Shown in pieces: positions 12,137 to 21,419 of a stretch of 64,000 bases of DNA. Source of the DNA: JACCZR01 sp963844805 (GTDB taxonomy: Bacteria; Actinomycetota; Thermoleophilia; Solirubrobacterales; Thermoleophilaceae); contig CAWJPU010000002.1 of the NCBI GenBank assembly GCA_963844805.1, positions 128,176 through 192,175 of the forward strand, in the 5' to 3' direction. A model generated the notes under the pieces. That model had not been told where the DNA came from. It did no database searches and worked only from the letters and a program-made list of their open reading frames with translations. The position numbers and the translations under genes are program-made. The first letter of the stretch is position 1. Each line of letters starts with the position of its first letter.

Positions 12137-13692
12137 GCGCCCGCCCGCTCCGCCCGCGCGGGCAGCATCCCCGCCTCCAGCGAGTCGACCAGGGCCTCCC
12201 AGCTGGCCTCGATGATGTTCTGCGACACGCCTATCGAGCCCCACGTGTCCGTGCCGTCGCTGGCGTCGAGCAGGACGCGCGTGACCGCGCCCGAGCCGCG
12301 GTTCTCGTCGAGGATCCGGACCTTGAAGTTCACCAGCGAGATGTCGCGGAGGTGCGGGTAGGTCTCGCCGATCGCGTCCCGCAGGGCCCGATCCAGCGCG
12401 TGCACCGGCCCGTTGCCCTCGGCGGTCTTCACGAACCGCTCGCCGTCCACGTAGATCTTGATCGTCGCCTCGGTCTCGACCCGGCCGTCGGCGCGCTTCT
12501 CCACGATCACCCGCCACGCCTCCAGCGTGAACAGCGGCTCGTAGTCGCCGGCCTCCTTGCGGATCAGCAGGTCGAACGAGCCGTCGGCGGCCTCCAGCTG
12601 GTAGCCCTGGTGCTCGAGCTCCTTCACCCGCTCGACCACCCTCGCGGCGGTGCCGTCGTCCACGTCGGCGCGGGCCTGCACCGAGCCCTTGCCGGCCAGC
12701 TCGGAGATAAGCACCCGGCGGTCGGCCCCCACCTCGGCCGGGTCGACGTGCTCGAAAGTGCTCGCGTCGCGGTTCACCGCCGCCACGTGCATGCCGCCCT
12801 TGTGGGCGAAGGCGTTCTGGCCCACGTAGGGCTGATCGGGGTGGGGGGTCACGTTGCACAGCTCGTCGACCCGGTGGGCCACCTCGGTCAGCCGCGCCAG
12901 GCGCTCGGGCTCGAGCACATCGGCGCCCATCTTCAGCTGAAGGTCGGGAACGATCGTCATCAGGTTGGCGTTCCCGCAGCGTTCGCCGTAGCCGTTTACC
13001 GTGCCCTGCACCAGCGAGGCGCCGGCCTCCACGGCCACCAGCGAGTTGGCCACGCCGCAGCCGGCGTCGTCGTGGGTGTGGATGCCGATCTCGACGCCGG
13101 GCAGCTCCTCCCGCACACGCGCCGTGGCCGCGGCCACCTGGCCCGGGAGGGAGGACCCGTTGGTGTCGCACAGGGTCACGTTCTCGGCGCCGGCCTCGGA
13201 TGCCGCCCGCAGACAGCCCAGCGCGTAGGCGGGGTCGTCGCGGAAGGCGTCGAAGAAGTGCTCGGCGTCGTAGACCACCCGCTTGCCCTGGCCGCACAAG
13301 AAGCCGACCGAGTCGGCGATCATGCGCAGGTTCTCGTCGGGATCGACCTTGGTGACCTTCTCCAGGTGCAGGCTCCAGGTCTTGCCCACCAGCGTGCAGA
13401 CCGGGGCGAAGCAGTCGGCCAGCAGGCGCAGCGCCGGGTCGTCGGAGGCGGCGACGTCGCGCCGGCGGGTCATGCCGAAGGCGACGATCTCCGTGCGGTC
13501 GAACGCCTCGCGCGAGAGGAGGTCGAAGACGGCCTCCTCCTTGGGGTTCGACGAGGGAAACCCGGCCTCGACGAAGTGCACGCCGAGGTCGTCGAGCGCG
13601 TGCGCGATGCGCAGCTTCTCGTCGACGGAGACCGACATGCCCTCGCCCTGCATTCCGTCGCGGAGCGTGGTGTCGTATACGAGGACCTTCAC
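12133..13692 (-). CDS. cimA: (R)-citramalate synthase
   Basis: Condenses acetyl-CoA and pyruvate to citramalate, the threonine-independent entry to isoleucine. The 519-aa product has the DTTLRDG metal/substrate motif at residue 7, HTHDDAGCGVANS near 207 (metal-binding His pair), and an LeuA-dimer regulatory domain from about 400. GMQGEGMSVSV after the first motif fits CimA (TIGR00977 type) rather than LeuA, which is encoded separately at 23914-25485. Start is GTG. Citramalate would be carried on by the LeuC-LeuD and LeuB homologues encoded nearby. Confidence 0.92.
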   Translation of the reverse strand: MKVLVYDTTLRDGMQGEGMSVSVDEKLRIAHALDDLGVHFVEAGFPSSNPKEEAVFDLLSREAFDRTEIVAFGMTRRRDVAASDDPALRLLADCFAPVCTLVGKTWSLHLEKVTKVDPDENLRMIADSVGFLCGQGKRVVYDAEHFFDAFRDDPAYALGCLRAASEAGAENVTLCDTNGSSLPGQVAAATARVREELPGVEIGIHTHDDAGCGVANSLVAVEAGASLVQGTVNGYGERCGNANLMTIVPDLQLKMGADVLEPERLARLTEVAHRVDELCNVTPHPDQPYVGQNAFAHKGGMHVAAVNRDASTFEHVDPAEVGADRRVLISELAGKGSVQARADVDDGTAARVVERVKELEHQGYQLEAADGSFDLLIRKEAGDYEPLFTLEAWRVIVEKRADGRVETEATIKIYVDGERFVKTAEGNGPVHALDRALRDAIGETYPHLRDISLVNFKVRILDENRGSGAVTRVLLDASDGTDTWGSIGVSQNIIEASWEALVDSLEAGMLPARAERAGA

Positions 13693-13781
13693 GGGTGGAG
13701 CGCCTTTCTGGCAGAGGAGCGGGGAAAGCGAAGGGGACGGCCGGACGGCCGCCTAGATAATTCGCTCGCCGCGGGGCGCGC

Positions 13782-14708
13782 TCACGCCCGTGATGGTACC
13801 GGCACCACGTCGAGCCAGTCCGCGTAGCGCTCGTCGCGCCCGTGCAGGGCATCGTCGAAAGTCTCCTGCACAACGCGGGTTATCGGGCCGGGCTTGCCGA
13901 TCTCGATGTCGTCGATCTCGCGCACGGGCACGACCTCGGCCGCGGTGCCGGTCAGGAACACCTCGTCGGCCAGGGCGAGCTCGGCGCGCGCCAGGTTGCG
14001 CTCGACCACCTCGTGGCCGGCGTCGGCCAGGATCTTGATCACCGACTTGCGGTTGATGCCGTCGAGGATGCTCGCCGACTGTGGCGGGGTCACGACCTCG
14101 CCGTTGCGCACGACGAACACGTTCTCGCCGGTGCCCTCGCACACGTGGCTCTGGTCGTCGAGCAGGATCGCCTCGTCGTAGCCGGCCTTGACCGACTCGA
14201 CCTTGGCCAGCACGGAGTTCAGGTACTGGCCGCTGGCCTTCGCGTGCGGGATCAGCGAGTCGGGCGAGATGCGCCGCCAGGACGAGGTCTTGGCGCGCAC
14301 GCCGTTGGCCTTGCCGTCCTCGCCGAGGTAGGCCCCCCACTCCCACACCGCGATCGACACCTCGACCGGGTTGTCCAGCGGGTTGAGGCCCATCGGGCCG
14401 TGGCCGCGGTAGACGAGCGGGCGGATGTAGCAAGAGCGCAGGCCGCAGCGTCCGATCAGCTCGTGGGTGGCCTCCCGCAGCTGCTCCAGCGAGAACGGGA
14501 GGTCCATGTAGTACAGCTTCGACGAGGCCTGGAGGCGCTCCAGGTGGTCGCGGTGGCGGAAGATCGCCGGGCCGCGGTCGGTCGGGTACGCCCGGATCCC
14601 CTCGAAGACCCCGGTGCCGTAGTGCAGGCCGTGGGTGAGTACGTGCACCTTCGCGTCCTCCCACTCGACGAACTCGCCGTTCATCCAGATGAGATCCGCT
14701 GTGGCCAC
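13782..14708 (-). CDS. ilvE: Branched-chain amino acid aminotransferase
   Basis: Transaminates the keto acids of Leu, Ile and Val with glutamate; PLP fold type IV. The 308-aa product shows HGLHYGTGVFEGIRAY near residue 26, the PLP Lys in AKASGQYLNS near 160, and the class IV signature with EGTGENVFVVRNGEVVTPP near 190. The GTG start at 14708 has a good GGAGG site (a leadered start). It follows leuB after 7 nt, so the two are co-transcribed. A 90-nt gap to cimA holds only a G+C-rich repeat and no obvious signal. Confidence 0.95.
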   Translation of the reverse strand: MATADLIWMNGEFVEWEDAKVHVLTHGLHYGTGVFEGIRAYPTDRGPAIFRHRDHLERLQASSKLYYMDLPFSLEQLREATHELIGRCGLRSCYIRPLVYRGHGPMGLNPLDNPVEVSIAVWEWGAYLGEDGKANGVRAKTSSWRRISPDSLIPHAKASGQYLNSVLAKVESVKAGYDEAILLDDQSHVCEGTGENVFVVRNGEVVTPPQSASILDGINRKSVIKILADAGHEVVERNLARAELALADEVFLTGTAAEVVPVREIDDIEIGKPGPITRVVQETFDDALHGRDERYADWLDVVPVPSRA

Positions 14709-14715
14709 GTGCCTC

Positions 14716-15745
14716 CTACAGGTTCCCGAGGACCGCCCTGGTGGCTTCCTCTGTGGTCGCCTCGCCGCCGAGGTCCCGGGTCCGCAGACCCTCCTCGAGC
14801 GCCTTGTCGACGGCCGATTCTAGGGCAGCCGCCTCGCTCTCCATAGCCAATCCGTGGCGCAGCATGAGCGCTACCGAGCCGAACATGGCCAGCGGATTCG
14901 CCGCTCCGGTGCCCGCGATGTCGGGCGCCGAGCCGTGCACGGGCTCGAACAGGCCGGGCGTGCCGGGCTCGCCGAGCGAGGCGCTGGGGAGCATCCCGAG
15001 CGAGCCGGTGAGCATCGCCGCCTCGTCGCTGAGGATGTCGCCGAACAGGTTCTCGGTGACGATCACGTCGAAGTCCGACGGCCGCGAGACGAGCTGCATG
15101 GCCGCGTTGTCGACCAGCAGGTGCTCGAGCGGGACCTCGCCGAACTCCTCGGCCCCCACGCGCGAGACCGTCTCGCGCCAGAGCCGCGAGGTCTCCATCA
15201 CGTTGGCCTTGTCGACGCTGGTGACCTTCGTGCGCGCGGAGTCGAAGCCCACGCGCGCGATGCGCTCGACCTCCTCGACGCTGTAGGCGCAGTCGTCGTG
15301 CGCGCGGTCGCCGTCGCGGCCCGAGTCGCCGAAGTAGATGCCGCCGGTGAGCTCGCGGACCACCAGCAGGTCGGTGCCCTCGATGCGGTCGCGCTTCAGC
15401 GGGCTGGCATCCAGCAGCGCCGGGCTGGGCCGCACCGGCCGCAGGTTGGCGAACAGCCCCAGCCCCTTGCGCAGGCCCAGCAGGCCCTGCTCGGGCCGCG
15501 GGGCGTTCGGGGTCGACGGTGTCCCACTTCGGGCCGCCGACGGCGGCCAGCAGCACGGCGTCGGCCCCCCGGCAGGCGTCCAGCACCTCGTCGGTGAGCG
15601 CGGTGCCGTGCTCGTCGATCGAGGCGCCGCCCACCAGGCGCTCGTCCAGCTCGAAGTCGCCGAGCCGGTCGAGCACCTCCGCGGCCGCCGCCAGGATCTC
15701 GGGCCCGATACCGTCGCCGGGAAGGGTGACGATGTGCGCGGCCAT
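14716..15745 (-). CDS. leuB: 3-isopropylmalate dehydrogenase, one frameshift
   Basis: Oxidative decarboxylation step of leucine synthesis (and probably methylmalate in the citramalate route). N-terminal HIVTLPGDGIGPEI, VGGPKWD, then RELTGGIYFGD, the substrate/metal block SVDKANVMETSRLWRE and the NAD-site GSAPDIAGTGAANP are all present. The two halves are in different frames: the C run at 15509-15512 has four bases where three restore DPNAPRPEQGLLGLRKG. With that fixed the protein has about 342 aa, normal for LeuB. Everything else is conserved, so a sequence error is likelier than a real pseudogene. ATG start at 15745. Confidence 0.9.
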
Positions 15746-15774
15746 GGCGGCCGCGCACGCTATCGGCTCGCGGC

Positions 15775-16598
15775 TCAGCCCGCGCCGAGCACGGCGCCCA
15801 CGGTGTCGGGCGTGAACGCCTCGGTCCCGTTGACCAGCGTCAGCCCGCTGAAGCCGTGGGAGCGCGCGTAGCGCGAGCTCCTTGCCGATGTCCGCGACCC
15901 CGTTCGAGGCCGGTGTCGGCGCGATGGCCACCGTGCTGAGCGTCCCGAGGGCCTGCCCGGTGGCATTCAGGAAGCCGCTGCCCGAGTCGCCCGGGATGCC
16001 CGGGGTGACCGTGTAGACGGTCCGACTCCAGCCGTCGCCGTCGACGCTCACGACCTTGCCCTGCTTCGGGCTGGTCTGGGTGAGGCCCAGGCGCAGCGAG
16101 GAGTTGCCATAGGAGAACACGTCCGAGCCCGGGTTGGCTGCCGCCCACGCCGCTCGGGCCTCCGAAGCCCGGCACGGAGGGGTTGACCTTGCCCACGTCG
16201 GCGGGATCGAGCTTGACCAGGGCGAGGTCGTTGTAGTCACAGGTGTTCGCGTCGTTCTCGTCGGCGGCCTGCATCGCCAGCCACGAGTTGTAGACCATGG
16301 TCCCGGGACTGGCTGGCGCCGTCACGTCGACCTGGGTGCCCAGCGGAAGGGAGCCCGAGTCGCAGCCGTTGGTCTCGGTGGCCGCGCCGGTGCCCGAGCA
16401 GTGGGCGGCCTGGCCGATGAGGACATCGGAGCCGTTCTGGTAGATGAAGTTCGCGGTGCACTGCCCGCCGTCGGTGTCCGTCTGGACGCCCGGATGGATG
16501 GTCGCGCTGCCCGCGGGCGCCCACGCGGATGCGGTCGCAGGTACGAGCGCCATGGCGGCGATCGCGGCGAACAGGGCCAGTGTCCGGCGGTGCTTCAC
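15775..16598 (-). CDS. Secreted trypsin-like serine protease (S1 family), two frameshifts
   Basis: Exported protease: basic start, hydrophobic core and an AxA cleavage site at ATASA near residue 25. The catalytic triad is readable across three frames: His in QAAHCSG, Asp in CDYNDLALVKLD, Ser in GIPGDSGSGF. Shifts lie near 16150 and 15872; each is repaired by removing one base, giving about 273 aa ending in VGAVLGAG. Start GTG at 16598 follows a clear GGGAGGA site 6 nt upstream. Four Cys suggest disulfides. It sits 29 nt upstream of leuB in the same direction, an odd place for a protease. Confidence 0.8.
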
Positions 16599-16677
16599 AG
16601 TGAGTCCTCCCGGGGTAAGGCGTCCGGCTCCCCTGCCGAACGGGATGCGCGCGGTCATACCCCCAGGCCCGCGCGAG

Positions 16678-17441
16678 CTAAACCTCGGGGCGCCGCGCGC
16701 TGATGTTCAGCCGCACGTAGTCGAGCTCCAGGGGACTGCCGCACGCCGCCACGACGGCCGCGGGCGTAGGGCTCGCGCAGCTCCTCCGGCAGCCGCTCCA
16801 GATGGTGTCCCAGGCAGACGGTGCGGACGAAGTCCAGCGGCTCGTCGGGAATCACGGGCCAGGGCTCGAGGCCGGTCTCCACCTCCGCGAAGCCGGCCCG
16901 CTCCAGCCGGCTCCGCCGTCTGATCGGGCGAGGCGAAGTTCCACGGCCCCGTCCAGCCCGCCAGGAACTCGGCGTACGGCGCGCGCTCTCCCACCGCGCG
17001 GGCGTGCTCGTGGAAGCGCTCGACGTTGCCCTGCCCCCCACACTGCGCGATCAGCCGCCCGCCGGGGCGCAGCGCGGCGAACATGCGCGCGAACAGGGCG
17101 TCGTGGTCGGGGACCCAGTGGAAGACGGCGTTGGAGAAGGCGGCGTCCACCGGCGCTTCGAGCACCAGCTCGGCCAGGTCGGCCTGGAAGACCGTCGTCC
17201 GGGCCGGGTCGAGCGCCTCGCGTGCCTGCGCCACCATCGAGGGCGCCGCGTCTACGGCCACCACGTGGCCGTCCGGCAGGCGCTCCAGCAGCATCCGGGT
17301 CACTCGGCCGGTGCCACAGCCGGCGTCCAGCACGGTCTCGCCGCCCTCGAGGGGAAGGCGGTCCAGCACCTCCTCGGCCCAGCGCGCCTGCGGTCCCGAG
17401 ACGCGCTCGTAGGTGCGCGCGTCCCAGTCGCGCGCGGTCAT
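16678..17441 (-). CDS. SAM-dependent methyltransferase (trans-aconitate methyltransferase-like), two frameshifts
   Basis: Class I methyltransferase. The SAM-binding motif VLDAGCGTGRVTRMLLE is near residue 37, VVAVDAAPSMVAQARE follows, and FSNAVFHWVPDHDALF near 105 is typical of trans-aconitate 2-methyltransferases (Tam). The C-terminal half shifts frame near 16910 and again near 16760; removing one base at each gives about 253 aa ending ISARRPEV. The ATG start at 17441 overlaps the leuD stop as ATGA. Aconitate-like substrates would make sense beside isopropylmalate isomerase, but this is inference. Confidence 0.8.
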
Positions 17442-18001
17442 GTCAGCGCCGTGGTCACCGGGCCCTCGCGCTCGCGCTCGGCTTCGTAGGCCTCGATCGC
17501 CTCTTGCTCCTGGAGCGTCACGCCGATGTCGTCGAGGCCCTCGAGCAGCCGGCGCTTGGTCTCCTTGTGGATGTCGAAGGGCACATCGCGGCCGTCGAAG
17601 CGCACCACCTGGTGCTCGAGGTCGACCTCGGCCTCGTCGGCCTCCATCAGCGCCTCCACCTCCTCCTCGGGCAGGGGCACCGGCAGCAGCCCGATCTTGG
17701 TGCAGTTGGAGTAGAAGATGTCGGCGAACGAGGGCGCGATCAGCACCTTGAAGCCGAAGTCCTCCAGCGCCCACGGGGCGTGCTCGCGCGAGGAGCCGCA
17801 GCCGAAGTTGCGCCCGGTCACGAGGATCGGGTTGGGGTCGAGGTCCCAGCCGGGCTCCTTGGCCCAGTCGTAGAACAGGTACTCGCCGAAGCCCGAGCGC
17901 TCAACCCGCTTGAGGAACTGCTTGGGGATGATCTGGTCGGTGTCGACGTCGTGGCGGTACAGGACGCTGATCGGGCCCGAAATCTTGCCGATGGGGTTCA
18001 T
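17438..18001 (-). CDS. leuD: 3-isopropylmalate dehydratase small subunit
   Basis: Swivel-domain subunit of isopropylmalate isomerase; works with LeuC in leucine synthesis and on citramalate. The 187-aa product has DVDTDQIIPKQFL near residue 18 and GRNFGCGSSREHAPWAL near 63, both hallmark motifs. Start ATG at 18001 with a GAGAGGAG site. It is 82 nt downstream of leuC; the gap contains a short direct repeat (two copies of CAGTCCCCAG) of no clear role. Confidence 0.96.
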   Translation of the reverse strand: MNPIGKISGPISVLYRHDVDTDQIIPKQFLKRVERSGFGEYLFYDWAKEPGWDLDPNPILVTGRNFGCGSSREHAPWALEDFGFKVLIAPSFADIFYSNCTKIGLLPVPLPEEEVEALMEADEAEVDLEHQVVRFDGRDVPFDIHKETKRRLLEGLDDIGVTLQEQEAIEAYEAEREREGPVTTALT

Positions 18002-18082
18002 GACGTAGCTCCTCTCCAGTCCCCAGTCGCCAGTCCCCAGGGATGAGCCCCAGGCCTGGGCACCGGGCTCCTGGAGGGGACT

Positions 18083-19441
18083 TCACTCCCACTCCCTGAT
18101 GTCGACGAAGTGGCCCTCGATGGCGGCGGCCGCGGCCATCTTGGGCGAGACGAGGTGCGAGCGGGCGCCGCGGCCCTGCCGGCCCTCGAAGTTGCGGTTG
18201 GAGGTCGAGGCCACGCGCTCACCCGGGGCCGCGATGTCGGGGTTCATGCCCAGGCACATCGAGCAGCCGGCCGAGCGCCAGTCGAACCCAGCCGCGCGGA
18301 AGACGTCGTCGAGGCCCTCGGACTCGGCCTGCGCCTTCACCTGCTGGGAGCCGGGCACCACCATCGCGTGCACGCTGCCCGCCACCCGGCGGCCCTTGAC
18401 CACCTCGGCGGCCTCGCGCAGGTCCCCGATGCGGGAGTTGGTGCAGGACCCGATGAAGACGCGGTCGAGCTCGATCTCCTGCATCGGCGTGCCGGCCTCG
18501 AGCGCCATGTACTCCAGCGCCCGCTCATCGCCCTCTGTCCGCGGCTCGGGGACGACTTCGGTCACCTGCGTGACCATCCCCGGCGTCGTGCCCCACGTGA
18601 CCTGAGGCGAGACGGCCGAGGCGTCGATCTCGTGCTGGAGGTCGAACTCGGCGCCGTCGTCGGTGCGCAGGCCCAGCCACTCGTCGGCGGGGAGCGGATC
18701 CGGGGCGGCGGGCCTGCCCCCGACCCACTCGAGCGTGGTCTCGTCGGGCGCGACCATGCCCGCCCGGCCGCCGGCCTCGATGGTCATGTTGCACATGGTC
18801 ATCCGGCCCTCCATCGACAGCGCCTCGATCGGCGGGCCGGCGTACTCGATCGCGTAGCCGACGCCGCCGGCGACCCCGATGTGGCCGATGGTGGCCAGCA
18901 TCAGGTCCTTGGCGGTGACGCCGTAGCCCAGCTCGCCGGAGTACAGGACGCGCATCGACTTCGGCTTGCGCTGCTGCATCGTCTGGGTGGCCAGCACGTG
19001 CTCGACCTCGCTGGTGCCGATGCCGAAGGCCAGCGCGCCGAAGGCGCCGTGGGTGGAGGTGTGCGAGTCGCCGCAGACGATGGTCATGCCGGGCTGGGTG
19101 ACCCCCAGCTCCGGCCCGATCACGTGGACGATGCCCTGGTGCGCGGAGCCCAGCGAGTAGATGGGGACGCCGAACTCCCTGCAGTTGGTCTCGAGCGTCT
19201 CGACCTGCACCCGCGACAGCTCGTCGCGGATCTGGGCCGCCACCACCGAGCCGTCGGTGGGCACATTGTGGTCGGCGGTGGCCAGCGTGCGATCCGGCCG
19301 GCGCACCTGGCGCCCGGCGATGCGCAGCGCCTCGAAGGCCTGGGGCGAGGTGACCTCGTGGACGAGGTGGAGATCGATGTAGAGGATTCCCTCGCTGACC
19401 TCGTGGCGGTCCCAGATCTTGCTGAACAAGGTGTCGGGCAT
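18083..19441 (-). CDS. leuC: 3-isopropylmalate dehydratase large subunit
   Basis: Aconitase-family 4Fe-4S subunit; interconverts 2- and 3-isopropylmalate. The 452-aa product has DHNVPTD near residue 59, GDSHTSTHGAFGALAFGIGT near 135, and the three cluster cysteines in FIGSCTNSRIGDL (about 338) and GCSMCLGMN (about 398-401). A bacterial single-subunit length. ATG start at 19441 follows GGAGGA. The 166 nt upstream, to the regulator gene, hold a short GCTCGCC-type repeat but no leader peptide that I can recognise. Confidence 0.96.
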   Translation of the reverse strand: MPDTLFSKIWDRHEVSEGILYIDLHLVHEVTSPQAFEALRIAGRQVRRPDRTLATADHNVPTDGSVVAAQIRDELSRVQVETLETNCREFGVPIYSLGSAHQGIVHVIGPELGVTQPGMTIVCGDSHTSTHGAFGALAFGIGTSEVEHVLATQTMQQRKPKSMRVLYSGELGYGVTAKDLMLATIGHIGVAGGVGYAIEYAGPPIEALSMEGRMTMCNMTIEAGGRAGMVAPDETTLEWVGGRPAAPDPLPADEWLGLRTDDGAEFDLQHEIDASAVSPQVTWGTTPGMVTQVTEVVPEPRTEGDERALEYMALEAGTPMQEIELDRVFIGSCTNSRIGDLREAAEVVKGRRVAGSVHAMVVPGSQQVKAQAESEGLDDVFRAAGFDWRSAGCSMCLGMNPDIAAPGERVASTSNRNFEGRQGRGARSHLVSPKMAAAAAIEGHFVDIREWE

Positions 19442-19607
19442 CAGCGGTTCCTCCTCGAAGTCCTGACTCGCTTTGGCGAGCGACTGGGCGTGGCTGGCGA
19501 GTCCGAGGGCACAGCCAATGCCGAGGTATTGGCGAGCATCGCGGGCGACGCCAGGCGCGTCCAGGCGCCGCCAAACGGGTCAGGAATGAGAGGAGGGGCC
19601 GCCAAAA

Positions 19608-20204
19608 TCAGCTCCTTCTCAGTCCGGCGGAGACCACGGCCAGCATCCGGGCCTCGTCCTCGGTGGGGTTCTCGAAGTGGTGCGGGAGATCGGCGTCGAA
19701 GGTGACGGCGTCCCCCTCGTGCAGGTCGTGGGCTATGCCGTCGCAGACCAGCCGCAGCGTTCCCGCCGTCACCACCGCCGTCTCGCGGGCGCCGGGCTCG
19801 TGCATCGGCGGGTCGTCGGGGCCGCCGGTCGCGGCGCCGGGCTGAAGCAGGTGCTCCGACAGCTCGGCGCGCTGGCCCGGCAGCGGCGGGCTCAGCACCT
19901 CGTAGCGGTGGCCGGCACGACGGGAGCCGCCCTCGCGCCGCCGCTCGCGGCGCACCACCGAGACGCCCTCGGCCTCGTCCAGGCGCAGCAGCTGCGATAG
20001 CGACAGCTCCAGGCCGGAAGCCATGCGCGTCGCCACCGACAGCGTCGGGCTGGTCTCGCCCCGCTCGACCTGGGACAGCATCGGCGCCGAGACGCCGCTG
20101 CGCGCGGCCAGCTCGCGCAGCGAGAGGCCCATCCCCTCGCGCAGGGCGCGCACCCGCGGCCCGACGGCGGGCTCGGCTGCGGTGGGTGACACGGCGACTG
20201 CCAC
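19608..20204 (-). CDS. HTH-cupin transcriptional regulator
   Basis: A 198-aa regulator: an XRE helix-turn-helix (about 14-68, with SLRELAARSGVSAPMLSQ and ERGETSPTLS) joined to a C-terminal cupin (about 100-195, with HEPGARE and HHFENPTEDEAR) that would bind a small ligand. Family members include PuuR-like and aromatic- or amine-responsive regulators; ligand unknown here. GTG start. A perfect 7-bp-arm palindrome lies 6 nt upstream at 20211-20228, in the gap shared with the divergent GYD gene, so autoregulation and control of that gene are likely. It is also 166 nt upstream of leuC in the same direction. Confidence 0.9.
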   Translation of the reverse strand: MAVAVSPTAAEPAVGPRVRALREGMGLSLRELAARSGVSAPMLSQVERGETSPTLSVATRMASGLELSLSQLLRLDEAEGVSVVRRERRREGGSRRAGHRYEVLSPPLPGQRAELSEHLLQPGAATGGPDDPPMHEPGARETAVVTAGTLRLVCDGIAHDLHEGDAVTFDADLPHHFENPTEDEARMLAVVSAGLRRS

Positions 20205-20210
20205 TGACAG

Positions 20211-20228
20211 CGTACGTTATCACGTACG
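20211..20228. promoter_or_regulatory. Palindromic operator candidate
   Basis: CGTACGT-TATC-ACGTACG, arms of 7 bp, perfect. It lies between the HTH-cupin regulator (start 20204, minus) and the GYD-domain gene (start 20300, plus), overlapping the place expected for the regulator's promoter. Repeated GTAC steps are rare in this G+C-rich DNA. Confidence 0.6.
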
Positions 20229-20299
20229 TTTGTTCGCAGCGTTTGTCCGGCGCCCCCCGGCTGTGGGAGTGTCGGATGGACAACCGCAGAGGAGGCCCC

Positions 20300-20620
20300 A
20301 TGCCCAAGTTCCTGTTCGAGGCGTCCTACCCCATCGAGGGGGTGAGAGGCATCCAGGCCGGAGGGGGCTCGGCTCGGAGCGAGGCCATCGGCCGCGTGGC
20401 GGAGAGCGTCGGCGGACAGATGGAGGCCTTCTACTTCGCGTTCGGCGACAGCGACGCGCTGGTGATCCTGGACCTGCCCGACAACGAGACCGCCGCCGCG
20501 ATTGCGCTCGCGGTCAACGCGTCCGGGGGGGCCAACGTCAAGACGACCGTCCTGCTCACCCCGGAGGAAATCGACAACGCCGCGGCAGAGTCGGTGGCCT
20601 ACACCCCGCCCGGCGGCTAG
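20300..20620 (+). CDS. GYD-domain protein
   Basis: A 106-aa single-domain protein of the GYD family (alpha-beta dimer fold, PF08734 type). Start KFLFEASYPIEGVRGI and the core ESVGGQMEAFYFAFGDSDAL are characteristic. Function in the family is unknown; some members sit with stress or antibiotic genes. ATG at 20300 with a strong GAGGAGG site, a normal leadered start. It diverges from the HTH-cupin regulator across the palindromic operator and is the natural candidate target. Converges with the SHOCT gene. Confidence 0.85.
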   Translation: MPKFLFEASYPIEGVRGIQAGGGSARSEAIGRVAESVGGQMEAFYFAFGDSDALVILDLPDNETAAAIALAVNASGGANVKTTVLLTPEEIDNAAAESVAYTPPGG

Positions 20621-20636
20621 AGCCCGGGCCGGGCGC

Positions 20637-21411
20637 TCAGACCTCGTCGAGGATGCGCTTGCGGTACTCCTGCAGCTCCTCGTCGGTGATCAGGTTCGCC
20701 GCCCGCAGCTGCATCAGCTTCGTCAGGCGGTCGAGCGGCTCGCCCTTCTTCTCGGAGGACACCGAGGTGGCGGGGTTCGCCGCCGCCTCGCCGTGGGCGG
20801 CGTCGATGCCGTGCTTGCGCAGCGCCTCGACCACGGCGGCCCGGGCCTCGGGGTTCGAGCGCAGGTCTACCTCCCCGCTCGGCTCGATGCCGTGGTCGCG
20901 CATCGCCTGCATCGCCGCCTCGCGCGCGGCCGGATTGGCGTTGAGGTCGATCGGCGGCCCGCCGGCGGGCGAGAGGGTCGCGGGCGCAGCGCCGCTGCCG
21001 CCCCAGTCGATCGCGATCTTGTCGCGGTCGCCGGGGTCGATCGCCACCGCCAGCGGCCGCCCGCTGGAGAGGGTCCCGAGCGCGATGAGCGGAACGGTCA
21101 CGCGCTTCTCCAGCTCGTAGGCCGGTACTCCGGGCGCCTCGATGCGCAGCCTGAGCTTGACCTGCGGCTGGTTGTTCACGTACATGCCGGTCTGCTCGGA
21201 CCTCGAGCACCTGCGCGGTGCCGTGGATCCCGTCGCGCCTGAGCTCCCGGTTGGCCTGCTGGCGCCGCCCCAGGAAGGCGAAGAGCGCGATGAGGAACAC
21301 CGCGACGACCACCCAGATCTGGCCGATGCCGATCCCCGGCATCGCGATCCAGAAGATGATCCCGCCGATCAGAAAGAACAGCGCCAGCGGGAAGCCCGCC
21401 GGGTTGCGCAA
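20637..21411 (-). CDS. Membrane protein with C-terminal SHOCT domain, one frameshift
   Basis: N-terminal two membrane segments (about 6-24 and 29-46) followed by a soluble region and a C-terminal SHOCT motif (LDRLTKLMQLRAANLITDEE, then EYRKRILDEV), a short helical hairpin common at protein ends. The frame changes near 21200; removing one base joins VLEV to EQTGMYVNNQP. The central part resembles DUF3592-type beta domains by pattern only. Start TTG at 21411 is uncertain. It follows the SDR gene by 8 nt and is probably in its operon. Confidence 0.75.
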
Positions 21412-21419
21412 GAACCCGA

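Noticed and set aside
14716..16598. Programmed ribosomal frameshifting in leuB and the S1 protease
   Set aside because: The same kind of slip occurs in dozens of unrelated genes, without slippery heptamers or downstream structures in common; a sequence-quality cause is simpler.
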